From NCBI GenBank assembly GCA_019155185.1, contig CM032809.1:602501-666500 (forward strand): 64,000 bases of DNA, given 5' to 3'. The stretch's first letter is position 1, and each line of letters begins with the position of its first letter. The DNA is from Beaufortia kweichowensis (Eukaryota; Chordata; Actinopteri; Cypriniformes; Gastromyzontidae). The notes below the pieces were generated by a model, which was not told the DNA's origin, ran no database searches, and saw only the letters and a list, made by a program, of their open reading frames with translations. Below are positions 26,040 through 39,500 of this stretch, piece after piece. The translations under genes and the position numbers were made by a program.

Positions 26040-26650
26040 GATTGTGGCACCTTTAAACCGCTCGGCGTCCTTTCACAGCGCTTAGAAGCGTCTCCAGAAA
26101 CATGAATGCCCTTTTAATGATTTCCTGCTTCATTCAGACCCTATTCACAGGCAGGAGTGTACGTGCAGTTCATTTCCCTGCTGTTTCAGCTCTCGAGAGC
26201 TCTTCAGCCCAAATGACCCTGAAGTAGTCATTCATCTTCTCAATAGCACGACCGCGCCACCTCAAGAAAACTCACCCACAATAAAACCCGCAGATTTTTT
26301 TTGTCCTTGAAAAGCAAGATAGTTATCTTCCATCAACAAATGGGCAATTAATCACAGCGCCGCTCGGCCTCTCGCGTCTCCGACTTGGCTGGCCCGAGTC
26401 CAGCGGCGACGATAATGCCGCTCTTTGCTTTTCTTTTACAGAGAAGGATTTATTATTCCCAAAATCTTGAAAAGCCACGGGGGCGCAGGGCTCTGGGCAA
26501 AAGCCGGTCTCATCTTTTGGAGAAAGGGGTTGGGTTTTTTTGGAATCTAGATTTAATTTAGTTGCCGATGTTGCTATCAGTGGCAAACAAGCTGGCGGCC
26601 CCGGCGGTCTGACGGGTCGTGATAAGCGTTCTGCTCTCAGCTAAGCCTGA
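26040..26650. promoter_or_regulatory. Enhancer-like block, about 600 bases
   Basis: A long block of even composition contains ATTTAATTTAG, TTAATCAC and GATAAGCG strings and several CpG-rich pieces. The flanks are AT-rich repeats. The minus-strand frame at 26323-26586 has no recognisable domain. It looks like conserved noncoding DNA; conservation was not tested. Confidence 0.35.
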
Positions 26651-26929
26651 TTAGTGTTGGACCCTAAAAGGCTTTGTTATGAGAGGCAAATAGACTGTGG
26701 CACAGCAGCCTGGGACCTTACTGATATCAACAATCACACAACCCCTGAGATCAACACCATCTGTGAATCACACAACAGTCTGCTGATTTTACTTCTGGAC
26801 ATCAACACTGTAAAAAGTCCTGAAAATCAACATTCATTGATTCATTTATTATTAAATATCTGTCAGCAATATTTGGCCAGTAGAAATAAAGTAGTACTTA
26901 GCAACAACAAAATTAGTGGGACCTTTGTG

Positions 26930-27125
26930 TCTTTTCAAACCTGTATGACTTTCTTAAGTGTAACACAAAAGATATTTTAAAGAAACAACATTGATTATCT
27001 CATTGACTTTAAACACAAAACCACTGAGACGTTTCTCACAATATATTCTTGTGTTACACTGAAAAAAGAGTCACATACAGGTTTATAAAGCACATGAGGA
27101 TGAATAAATGATGACAGAATATTTA
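26930..27125. mobile_element. Palindromic MITE, copy 2
   Basis: The arms AAACCTGTATGACTTTCTT and ACATACAGGTTTATAAAG are inverted relative to each other. The centre contains CACAAAACCACTGAGACGTT, and the right edge is ATGATGACAGAAT. It matches copies 1 and 3 and has no coding capacity. Confidence 0.8.
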
Positions 27126-30100
27126 TCTCTGGTCTATATACATGCCTTTTGTCGTTTTGTTCATAAACATTTTCACAGTTTAGCACAGTTAAGTTATTCT
27201 GTATTGTAGACGTGCCGTCGGCCGCTTGTAAAGTGAAAACAAAAGAAAGCGGATGAGTGTGAATGACTGTTGGCTGTAATGTATTCCTGCAGACTCTCTC
27301 AACACGCTACAGGTTTCCTTTGTTCCCGCAGACAGAGATGAATCTCCCCTCCTCCCGAACCCGAGACCCGCTGGTGGGGGCGTCTTTGTTCACCGCGCTC
27401 CATTATGTGAGCCATTACCACGCCGCTCTGTATTTATATGCGCATATTGATGACCTTAAATAAAGAAAATATTAATGAAAGTATAACAAAGGCCGAGTGA
27501 CAGAAGTTGATTTTAAAGTTCTGCTGGGTTTTACTTGAAACCGCTCCCAAAGAAATGAGAAGAAATGAGCCGTTTGGAATATTTTAAATGTAATAAAGCT
27601 GGCAGGGCTTTTCCAGAGGAATATGTATTATTGAATCTACATAAACAAATATAAATGATGAGGAAAAGACAGAAACATTTGTCAAAAAAAATGAGCAATA
27701 CATCTACAGATTTGCATCTTGGGATTTATTTTAAATTTTGTACTTTAAAATGATTATTTCTTCAGGGTTCAATAGAAGTTGATTCACTATGATTTCATGT
27801 TTATAATGATACATTCTGTAGGTTTAAAAGCAGAAAAGTTGACATGTACACTTTCATATTAAAGAAACTGTAAATGTTTTACTGTAAACACTGATATTAA
27901 AAATACAGTTTAATTTGTACTGAACGCAGCAGATGTAGTTTATCTTTATGGTTTGTTTCTGTTGTTGATTGATTTTATCTTTCTCTGTTTCTGTGGAAGT
28001 TTTAAACAGCAGAATCACACAGTAAAACACAGATGTCATTCCCTGTAGACCTTCTAACGTCATGTCCCAGGTGAGAAACACACACACACACACACACTTT
28101 GTTGTATATATTGTTTATTTTCTTTAGGCTGTATGATGCAGTATGTTACTGTATATTCTTTCACACGACCTTCTCCTGGTGCACGCTGAGCAGATTTTGA
28201 TTTTACGTTCAGTTTATTTGTAACACATGAAGGTTTTGCTGTATGGTGATTGCTTTGGTTATGTTCTTCACATTTAGGATGCATACTTGGTCATCACATG
28301 TAGATAGTTGATAACTGTAATCTCATGGGTTTCACGTGTAATCACATGGGGTTTTACATAGACATTTACATGTGTAAATACTGTAAAATACAGACACAGA
28401 CCCCGGTGTGTTTACAAGAAGCTTCTGACAGGCGTCAGTTCCCAGGTGAGGATCCGTCCCTCGTCTGTACACGTAAAACCCAAACCTCCGCAGGAGCCGT
28501 GAGGTCCAGATTCCCTGTGGGACACAAACACAGATGCCGGTAGTGAGGAATTCCCCCGTAAGGCTCTTCAGCCACAACACCCAATCAGATCATCATATGA
28601 GCAGCACAAAGCATTATGGGATTGAGGGAAACTAGATCACGCTGCAGTGAATGTTTGCAGGCATTTATGACCGTCTGTTCACCTTTAGTAGCAGCTCATG
28701 TTCAGTAACTGTGATTATATGTTCTGAAAATGTGTTTAAAATTAAATATCAACACTCCTAAAAAATAAAGATTCCATAGAAGAAGAATTTTGGCTCCATA
28801 AAGAACATCTGAAGAACTTAAAGAATAAAATTCTTTAGACTATAAAAAGAAAAGAGAGAAATGGTGCTTTTAAGAAACTTTGAGGTTTTTTGCTCATGAA
28901 AAAGAATTCTGCAGTCGCTCTATGTCACTGTTAGTATAGTTTAGAGATATGAATGATATTCTGTTAGATTCGGTTTGTACTTCTCCTGTCATTTTGAGCT
29001 TCATGAAATTGGGGCATATTTTGGGATGATGTTGATCTTTTCACAGGTGTGATATATCTAGTCTCATCCAGATCTCCATGACGACAGTGTCAGAAGTGTG
29101 AGAATGTTCTAGAGGGAATCAACAGGTTCTAATGATGATGGGACGACCGGACGGCACTCGCTGTGTTCTGTCATGTTGTGTTCTTCTGGGACTATTTCAC
29201 ACATCTCTCTTGTGAATGGTGTTGTGTTGATAGATGATACACTTGTGTTACTGATCTAAGAACAACACGTGTCTTTTTAAACAGAACGGCTCCGTTTAAA
29301 TGTGAAAGAATGGCTGATTCCAGATCTGGACAGATGTTCCTTTTGGTCTGATGTGAATGTTAAACGCCATCACAGTAGCTTTATTTTTTAACAATTATAA
29401 ACATTGTTTTACTGTCTTTTACATTTTCTCTCACATTTTGTGAAATATAGTTTTGTTTGTTGGCAGGGCAAAGAATGAAATTGGGTAATAGGTCTGAAAC
29501 CAGGATTCAGGTCTGATATATCAACGCAGAAGACGATATCATCAGATGCAAAATCCAGCCTTCAGTTTGGCATCATCATCATCTGTAACGAGGTTTGATA
29601 ATGTGTAAAAACACACACATTACTGATATTTGCCGTGTCCAACACAAATACCACCAGAACATCTTTAAACACACACCAGGTGCTGGTGTGAACAAAAGGC
29701 GGATCACATGTTGATTTTAATAAAATATTGTTCACAAGTCTCATGGTATGTAATGTAATGTTTAAAGAAGAGAGCGTTCTCTCTCTGTAATGAGACATTA
29801 TGAGCGTCTCTCCCGGGCAGAAACTAATTCATGCAGGATTAACATTAAAGAAAAGCTGAGATCTTCTCTTCATCCAGATACATGCACAAAACCAGCTCAT
29901 ATTTCTTTAAATTCATTTCTGGAGAAAACTTAAGTTTGGATTCTGTATGAGTAATAATCTCTCATGGCAAAAATCTTACCTGCATATTCAAGAGAGAAAA
30001 GAACTCTGACAAACCTCTTCAGTTTATCACATGAAAAACTTTTAGGTGCCAACCTGCTTTTTACTGATTTGTTTATTTATTTATATAGCTGAAACAATAT

Positions 30101-30439
30101 TTTGATGAAAAAGTGTGTTTAATTTATTATAATTATGATAAAGTCATTTACAGTTCAAATGTTCATTTCCTTTTACAGTATATTGTAACTGTTTTGCTTT
30201 AAGGTTGTTTTATATTTTTTTGTTATAGTACCTTTGCAGGAGATGATGGTGAAATCCTCAATCATGAATCTAATCTTCAATCCTTTATTTCATTTACTGG
30301 ATTTGTTTGTCAGTAATATTAACAGCACATGCAAGCTGTGAAACATGTGTCAGTCAACCTGAAGTCAATGCCATCAATGCCCCCAAAACACATGTGAAGA
30401 TGAATCAAAGCGGCTGGAGACACACGGCTGGAGATTTCA

Positions 30440-30720
30440 CTGAAACACTGCAGTGATTTCCTCAGACTTTATAAACGTGGATGGTTATGATGTGTCATAT
30501 CGTGTAGGCACGGCAGATCTTGGCAAACAGATGTTCGTGCAGGCCCAACTTCATTTAAGTAGGAAGAAATATGTTTTTAATTATCAGACCACCTGGGGCT
30601 TGATGGACCTTACAAGCTTTACGCAGAACAGATGTAGCCATTCTCCTTAATTAAGTTTGATTTCCATTTGACAAATTAAAAAGAATATTCCCCGCACCGT
30701 ATAAAGGTATTTCACAAAGC
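30440..30720. promoter_or_regulatory. Enhancer-like noncoding block
   Basis: The block contains CTTAATTAAG near 30648, an ATTTCCATTTGACAAATTAA string and TTCATTTAAG, between AT-rich flanks. Open frames across it have no protein character. It is called on texture only. Confidence 0.25.
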
Positions 30721-31359
30721 GTTTGCGAATGTTGTCGAGTCATTTTATGCTAAGTGTGTAAACAGTTCATTTGTCATTCTCTTAAAGCACCAGACATTAA
30801 TAATTGACTTCTAATGAGAACGAGAAAACTGCCATAAACACTTGTATCCCATATGGGTAAAGATCTGCCTGACGAATATAAAATAACAAACATGTTGTCT
30901 GTTTGATATGTGAATTATAAGCTCTTGGTGGAGGTGAGATTAATCATAACCAGACATGTCAATATGAGATCAGATGTTAGAAGTGTATGTCAATATATCA
31001 CATAACCTGAAAATCTTCACAACTGAATAACTCATTTGTTGGGTATTATTGCTTCAGCTTTTAATTCACAGAAATCCTACAAAGTGTGTTCTTTTCAAAA
31101 ACATGTTCATTCATAACACGTGTATATTTCTATATATTAAAATAGATAACTCGTGTATAGACTGACAGTTTAGCACACAACTTGTTGTACTGTACTGTTT
31201 TACATACATTTGTAAAATAATATGTCGTGTCAGCTAATGTTTTATTCCAGACACAAGCATGAAGTTCAGATTTCACTCCCAGGACAGTTTTCTGAAGCCG
31301 AGCGTAATGTGAAAGGGAAATAAATGCTTGTATTTGGGGAAAGGTGGCATTTACTAGCT

Positions 31360-31900
31360 GGGAAAGACCCTGTGCTGAATACTAAAACTTTAAAAGGGTC
31401 TTTTTCTCAACAGGCTGAAAGTTTGACCTTCAGTTACGTGGTGGGATCCAGACGATACTTGGGTTTGTTCGTCTAACGCTGTAATCTTACTGTTTTCAAT
31501 CATCACTTTACTTATAAATCATCTTGTTTCTCGTCATCAGAGCATCAGTGACCTCTCAGAGACAGACGAGACGGAAAACATCTGCACGTGCTCTGATGAT
31601 GTCATGAGCACCTCCACCTTATCATCGGTCCAAACTGCAGGAGTGTCCCGTCTGGAGAGGTCAGGGATGACAAAGCATGTTAAAATATGCAAATAAAGGC
31701 TCTTAAAAGCCTGCACAGCGGCTGGTTTCTGAGTCGAACGCTAACGATTATTAATTTGCAGCGCTTTTAATCTGGAGATGTGGAAAGGCCTTTCTCTGTG
31801 GTCAGGAACGTTGATTGGGTTTTGAAACGCACAATTGTAAAAAACTATTTCGCATTAGCAAAATAATAACCCAATGACATGGGTCGATTCGTTTTCCTTT
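31360..31900. promoter_or_regulatory. Enhancer-like noncoding block
   Basis: The block carries GCTAACGATTATTAATTTGC near 31740 and a CTTTTAATC string, plus CACGTG-like and CAAACTGC strings. It stands out from neighbours by even composition and absence of repeats. No coding frame was found. Confidence 0.3.
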
Positions 31901-32575
31901 CACATATTAGATCAACCATGTGAGAAATTGGAAAGAAAGTGTTCAAGTGCGTCTCTCCACTGCTCAGCGCTGATAATGAGTCGAGCTGTTAATCCATGAG
32001 ACTGTCTGAGGTTAAAGATGAACGCACGGTCATTTGATGATCGTGAACTGTGACCTGTAACGTCCTGTGAGACATTAAAAACACATAGAAAGTAGTGTGT
32101 TTTTTGAACACTGTACCATATTAATACTATGGTTTTCTGATGGTCAAATCAGATGTTCGGTCATTCTTCTCTAGTATCTTTGAGGTCTTAAGGACTGTTT
32201 TTAAAGAAGAACTGATGAGATGTTTGTAGAGTCTCACACACACACAGCAGATAAAGGTGTCAGGTCTTCTCCTGTTAAATCAACAGCAGCGGGACACTGT
32301 GGCCGTATGTCCTGACAGCTCATGATAAATGACTGTTTGTCTCTGGAGTCTTGTGTTCAGACGCTGAGGACTGATGGGATATTGGAGAGGAAAGATCTCG
32401 TTTAACAGCTGTGTGTGTGTCTAAAATACATGAATCACAATACTGTCTGATTATCTTACATTAGAGATTGTATTTTTCACACATACACATTTAGTCAGGG
32501 CTCAGTGTTGTAGAGATTATAGTTTTCTTAATTCTATCGATTGATACCTGTAATAAAGTAATAGAATAGTAGTAA

Positions 32576-32831
32576 AAATGAAAATTCTTTTATCGTTTAT
32601 TCACGTCATGTCAAACCTGTATGACTTTCTTTCTTTAGAACACAAAAGAAGAATGTTAATAAACAAACATCATTGACTTTCATTGTATGGACACAAAACC
32701 ACCGAGACATTTCTCAAAATCTCTTCTTTTGTGTTCTGCAGAAGAAAGAAAGTCCTACAGATTTTGAACAATATTAGGTTGAATTAATGATGACAGAATT
32801 TTTATTATTTTTGGCTAAACTGTCGCTTTGA
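32576..32831. mobile_element. Palindromic MITE, copy 3
   Basis: This is the best preserved of the three copies. Inverted arms contain ACCTGTATGACTTTCTTTCT and AGAAAGAAAGTCCTACAG, and TTTTGTGTTCTGCAG opposes AGAACACAAAAGAAG. The edges are AAAATGAAAATTCTTTTATC and GATGACAGAATTTTTATT. It is a non-autonomous fold-back DNA element. Confidence 0.85.
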
Positions 32832-34339
32832 GATGGGGGACAGTGATTGTGGTTGTTGTGTTAAAAGCTCATTTGCTAAAACACACATCCAGCAATATTG
32901 TCTAAACGCTGAAAGGGTAAAATTCATGAAAGCAAAGAAAGCAATAAAAAATCTACCACCGCCAACCGTAACGTGAACTTAAATTTGGCACCCGAGGCAC
33001 AATCTGAGCTTTAAATCATAAAATCATTTTATCTGTTGTGGAGTTCAGAGAGAGAAAGTTTCCCATGCGCTCCAGAGGAAAGATCTCACATCTCTTACGG
33101 TGTGAATTAAATCCGTCTTCAGCTTTAAAACAAACGCAGCACTAGTTTCTAACGGTCCCCGCCGCCGTCTCTCCTCTCTGATTACTCAATTAAGCTCATT
33201 GTTTACCTAATCGCTCCACTCATTATCTTCCCGTGTCATGCGACGGGTCTGAAGCGCTTCACGGGGTGAGCAGACGATGGCAACACGAGGCAGCGGTCAT
33301 ACTGTGGAACGTTTCCAGAGATATGTATCTTCTCCACAGCTATTCCCAAACATATTGTAGGGAAGCACAGCATGCTGTGACCCAAATAGCAAACTCAATA
33401 ATCTTCCCAAACACACTCAGCAAGTGGAGAGAGAAAAAACTTCTCTCAGTGAAAAATACTACAGGGATTGTTGCACAAAAGCTGCAGGCAGGAGAAACAA
33501 CAACGAGCAGAAACAGAAGCCAGATAATTCAATTCTGCTCCTGTATGAATACCGTTACGGGCGTTGAATTGTAGAACAGATGATAATTTATATATTTTTT
33601 GCCTACAAATAAAGAGTCGATCTTTAAATTCTGCATGAGAGAAGAAAAGTTGATTTGACATTTTCTATCTGGAGAATATGTGAAGAGTTTCGAGATTCTA
33701 GGATGTTCTGGGTGGCACTAAGATGTTGTATATGAGATTCTGGTCTATTCTTCAATGTGATTAGTTTCAGTGCAGTGTAATCGATGAGAAAAGTAACAGT
33801 TTATATCTGAGAATTTTCTGCTCTTTTGTTCTTTGTGATCTGTGTTTGTGCTGTTGTGTCATAACAGTCTGTGAATTTCTCCTCTTTGTGCTCATTAGGA
33901 AGATAATGAGGTTAAAGGTCAGGAGAGCCGTCTCACTGCCCGCTGACCCTTGAGGAATGAAATCATGAACGTCTCACACCGGACCAGTAAACTGAAGTAC
34001 ATCAGTGACTAACACTCAAGAGAAGACGGCAGATTTACTGTGTTTGATCTGTTCTTCATTTGTATAGAAAGATTCATAAATATCCTGTTTTGTTTTCCTC
34101 AGGATTGGAACAGAAAGACTGTGAGTAAACACATTCCCATCCTGTCATTTACAAACAAGAATATCTGCACTGCCAACATCCAAAGAGTTTTAAATGTTAC
34201 TAAAAATATCCTGTACAGTTTACAGCGAAACACAAACTTTAAGCGTTCTTGGATATATAATGATAATCAAACGAGGGCCTAGAGAAGTGAAATAAAGAAA
34301 TAAAGTGCCGATAATGAAGTAAAATAAGAAGTGAGTTAA

Positions 34340-34720
34340 AGCAGATGTTGGGCTCAGAGAGGAGCCGGTGGGTTCCGCTCAGGTTCCCCAGGCAGACGCG
34401 CGCAGCTACGCTAATTGCAGTAATGACTGCCGCGCAGACGCTAATTAAAGCCGTGCGCTGGATGGTGGTCTGCGGCGCGAGCCGGCGCTGACAAACTCTG
34501 ACAGCACACGCTGGCATACGCTAACAAAGACATAATCACAGCTTCCAAAAAATACAGCAGGAAAGTAAATATTTCTGCACGATCCCTGTGCTGACCATAT
34601 GGCACGTCGGTAATTATGAGACTTTTCTTTAGAGTACAGGAGGTTTGGCCGGCTATCGGGCCAAGGATAATTGAATAGCTCCTGCAATTACTTTAATGAT
34701 ATATGCTGGCCGGACCGTCT
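34340..34720. promoter_or_regulatory. Enhancer-like noncoding block
   Basis: The block contains repeated CGCTAATT-type strings (CTACGCTAATTGC near 34407 and ACGCTAATTAAAG near 34438) and TCGGTAATTATGAG near 34608. These are spaced homeobox-type cores in GC-richer DNA. Open frames on the minus strand lack protein character. Confidence 0.35.
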
Positions 34721-35237
34721 CATCAACATGTGGAGTTGCTCATGCGTACCACTTCGCTTGTCTTGTTTCTCACCTGCAAATATGGTGTACACTATATTAC
34801 TGTCCTCCTGTCTGTTTATATGTTACACTGAAATATATTCCAGAATAAACACATGTACATAATGAACTCATAGCTGGTGATAATAGAATTATCAACCCAT
34901 TTAAAGAGGAGAATGTGTTAGAATGAAGACGTTATGCTGAGGAATGTTTTTCATTATTATTTAGGCAAGTTCAGGATCATGGACGTGATTGAATGTATTT
35001 ATTATTAATATAATAAATCATATTTCTATATTTTATCCAGACCTCAGAATTTGTTTTTTTTTTAGAAACACTGACCCTACAAGAGTGGGTGTCCAAATCA
35101 GACATGAATGATCAGACTTTATCTATGCAGAGTTGCCCAGACCTTCATCTTCTTCTTTCTCTTTGACAGTATAACAGTTAATTGAGTTAATCTGTCTCTT
35201 TCTTCATGCACAAGAGCTAACAGATGAGCACTTTCAA

Positions 35238-35337
<100 letters not shown>

Positions 35338-36180
35338 GAAACATGTGCTGGTTTTGACAGATGTTAGTCAATGTTAGTTGTGTTTACAGTATGTTGTACA
35401 GTTTCTATTGAATCTTTGAGATGTCGACATTAACCCATCAGAGGGCCAGCGACACTTAAATGAGCATTCATCCTTAAAGTCAGGATTTAACCGCAGAGAC
35501 AGACACGTTTCCCTGTGTGTGTGTTGGGGGATTCCTGCACTGGCGTCTCTCAGGACTCATGGGACTCTGGACATCTGTTCTCTTCCAGTAGCTGTGGTCA
35601 GTCTGGCATTGGTAATCCTCTCGCCTCCCTGGAGGGCGTCTGCCCGCTGACCTGCTTTCCTTTTCTTTATCTCTCTCTCTTTTCTCTTTCTTTCTCTCTC
35701 TCGTCTTCCTCTCTGTCACAGAGCAAAGCCAATCGGACGCGGCCGCAGTCTCCAGATCAAAGCCGCGCTGATTCCACGGCAGAAGCGTTTGAAGTGCTCG
35801 GAAAAATAAGTCACGTGTGGCGTCTTTATGACAGAATTCTCATGACGCCTGTATTTTTACATCTTCATCGCCCTGATGCTCAGCTCTTTACTGAAGATGA
35901 TATTTTTATTGCTAAAATACGGCATGAAGTCTAATCCGGTTGGTCTTTTACTACATTTTTTTCTCTCTTTTCATTTTTTCAAGAGCATGGTCGAGTGCTC
36001 TGTACTTGTCTTTAAGTAGCGATTGAAGCTGTAACCCCTGCTGTGCTTTCACACCAAACTTTTACCTCAGAAAATAAGTGTTTAAAAGAGAATGCTAATC
36101 GCTGTAGGTCTTTCTGAATCATTTCCCTGATGTGTGCATGAAGCGGGACGCTTTCTCAGATAACATCTGCCTGTAGCTCG

Positions 36181-36335
<155 letters not shown>

Positions 36336-38125
36336 AGATCAAGTCGTCTGTTTCTCAGAAAAAAAGTGTTTCCTGTTTCTCCCAGAAGAAAATGTTATTT
36401 CTCAGATGTTTCTCTTTTATAGTTCAGGAGATTTGATGGAGTTCTCAGTTGTGTTTCATTTAAGTATCAACTTAGTCTCAGATGTTTCTTATAACATTGG
36501 AGAAATAAAAAACAAACTCTTGTTAGAGTTCAGTTTGTGACATTGCTCTCCATTTAATCTCATTGATGTCTGAGAATTAATTAAAAAAGTTTCATTATGT
36601 TGGTGTTAGCAGAAGATCATGTGAGATGTTAACAGTGACCGTGGTGACCGGTCAGAGTATTAATCTCACTTTATTTCTTTCAGCATTTCAGTAGAGTTCC
36701 TTCATCACTTGAAAAACACATCCATCATCCATCACACAACAAGACTTGTTATGCTGTAAAATCATCATGGAGAAGTTAGCCATCATAAATCTTCTCCTAA
36801 ACAGACAACAAGCCTGTGGAAACGAAGACATCGATGTCATATCTTACAGGAGATGAAAGATTGATAACAGCTTTGAGCGTGTACATGATCCAAACAGTGT
36901 GTTAAAGTCTGTGTCCATGTCTAGTGTGAATTCAAACAAGACGGCTTTTGTGTTGTTTTGCTTTGCTAGACGTTTATGAAATATTACAATCCAAATTCAG
37001 TACAACAATGTGTATCAGTCTTCACTGGAAATCTTCTGTGGGTGTTACTTTCATGCTGTTACATCGGTTCTTATTGTGAAACTGGAAATAATCTGTGAGA
37101 GTGATGTAAGAAGAGACGTGAAAAACTAGACCGTCTCAAAAAGTGTTTTACTGTGGAAACTGTCAAACTACATTCATTAAAATCTATACAAACTTTAGCT
37201 AAATATAATTGTTGAATGTATAGTTGATTGTCATGATTGTCATTAGTTGTGAGGTCACAGGACTGATGGTCAAACACACATCTCAGTTTCATCTCAGTTC
37301 GTCTCATCCGCTGCCATTCCTGACAGATCTGTTTGTTTGGTTTTTACAGTTTTTAACTACGTGTGAATCTCTCTGTGGCTGTAAAATCTCTTTCTCATGT
37401 TCATCTAATGACTTTTTATGAGGTACGTATAAGTCATCATGACCATCACATTTTGAGTCTTGTTAGTTTTCTGTTTTACTCTTAATGAGTTTAATCTCAT
37501 TTGTTAATCATTAGATCAGTTGTGAAGTGCATATCCACCTGTAGTGTAGGCAAATAAACTAATTACTGGTTTTAACTTGATTGATTGATTTTTTGACAAA
37601 ATCAGTCAAACAGTGTTGGATCCAGTAGAGTTGTTGATTCCTGCACGTGTGTGTGATATTGTGTAAAAAGCATCACTGTTACCGTCTGACAGGGGGCGGG
37701 GCTTCTGCACATCTGACGACATCACAGAATGAGAATGACCTTTAATTGGCTGCTGAAGTGTTAAGGCGGAGACAGAAGCTAATGATGGTTCAGGCTCAGC
37801 CGGGATGATTCTTTTGTGTAAGAAACCAAGTGTCCCTAGAGAACAGTGTTATATGTTCCTTCATTTAACGCTTCATTTGTGATAGCTGTCAGGCCAGATC
37901 TGTGTGTGTGTGTGTGTCCAGTGTGTGACATTTGTGTATTTGTGGAAAAGAAAAACAAGAGGTAGATGTATGCGTGTATGCGTTTCTATTACATTTATGC
38001 ATTTGGCAGATGTTTTTTTATCAAAGCTGAATTGCATTTGATGTAATATATTTGATCAAGTTTGTTTTCTTTTTATCAAGTCATTGCTTGCATTTGTGTA
38101 GGAATTGTTCACCTGTTCAAAGTGA

Positions 38126-38127
<2 letters not shown>

Positions 38128-38162
<35 letters not shown>
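38128..38162. repeat. (GT)n microsatellite
   Basis: About 35 bases of uninterrupted GT. Shorter GT/CA runs lie near 17354, 18020, 25018 and 28078. Confidence 0.95.
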
Positions 38163-38164
<2 letters not shown>

Positions 38165-38879
38165 ACATGATTTGGGATGGTGTTAATGTCCCAGTCTATC
38201 CAGACACAAAGGCGGCCCCCATGTGGGATGAGCCCTTCTTCACTCCCGGGTCCTACAGTCATCTTAATATGAAGATCATTAACTAGAGAGAGAGAGAGAG
38301 ACTATCAATCTTGTCATTTACACAATGCAGAATCAAATCAGCAGCAAATAATAAACTGCTGTAGACAGACATGTGTGTCGCTAAACATAAACAGACCTTC
38401 TATAACTCATTAAAACACTTTAAACATCACAAGTATTCAGATGCATTATATAAATATACAGTTTATATTTATTATCCAACACTAAAATATCAAAATCTTA
38501 ATTTAATTCAGTAGATGATTTTATACATGCACTGTTTGCAAAATAGAAATCAGGCTTCTGTAATTCTGCAAATCACATGCAATCATTTCCAACCTTTAAT
38601 ATTTCCAGGCATACATATGCAATAAGGCCTGACTCTCTTTATACGCCCGTGTGCTGATATTCAATAATAAGAAAAAATCTCTCATATTAAACCCAAATCC
38701 ATGCCTTCCCCGCTCATAAAAGTTCCCATCTGCACAGTTCAAGTAACCTTCTGTGAATACATCCATCTGAATTGTTCCTAAATAGACCGCAAGCTGCTAA
38801 TAAAGTATACTTAACATAACAATAGAAACAGAGGCCTGTCACAGGAAGACCAAATCAGTCTGAATGTAAGATAATAGAT

Positions 38880-39500
38880 CCACGAGCCAATGGGATGACT
38901 CGGATGCTCGGCACCATCTCTGACTGTGTTTTTTCCACTCTACTCAGCAAAAGGCGAGCTGAGATCAATATCGGGAGAGCTCGCTCTCATCCTAAATTAC
39001 CGTCTAACGGCGGAGTCCTTTACCTCCCCCCCGTTACACTCGAGACCCTGCAGGAGAGAGGGACGGGCCTATCTTTAGCGGTAATGGAGGCTGTTTGTAA
39101 TAAAGCAAGGTGCTTAATATCTGCTTGTTCACTTTCTCTGCCTGTTTCTCTGCTCTCGGGGGCTACGGCACTTATATTATTAACCGTGTAAAAGCGACGG
39201 TGGCCGGGTCTTATTAAGCTTTTATCTGCAGGCCTCTGTCCAATCTCTGCAGCTTGCTACAGTAAGCACAATGTTATATTGCAGAGTTTTATTAAATTGA
39301 CGCTTCTGGAGGTCTCTGTGGAGTTGATGTGCTCCGAAGGTTTTAGGAACAGTACACAGGAAAGCTTAGCGTGACCTCTGAACTCCACAGGGGCCTTTAT
39401 GAGTCTCTCTCGGCTCTCGGAAGAACCTGAGGTTAACTTAAACACCGAAGCACGGTTTATATCTGATGTAAAATGCTTTCGTCTGGCTTTCTTGACCATC
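38880..39500. promoter_or_regulatory. Enhancer-like block, about 600 bases
   Basis: A long block of even composition contains GGCGAGCTGAGATCAATATC, GGTAATGGAGG, TCTTATTAAGC and TTTTATTAAATTG strings. It sits about 1.7 kb upstream of slc39a4 but is closer in texture to developmental conserved noncoding elements than to a promoter. No frame looks coding. Confidence 0.35.

Noticed and set aside
35515..35934. 139-codon plus-strand frame with a pyrimidine tract and CACAG acceptor-like string inside
   Set aside because: No recognisable protein, no partner exons, and part of the frame is CT-rich low complexity. More likely noncoding regulatory DNA.
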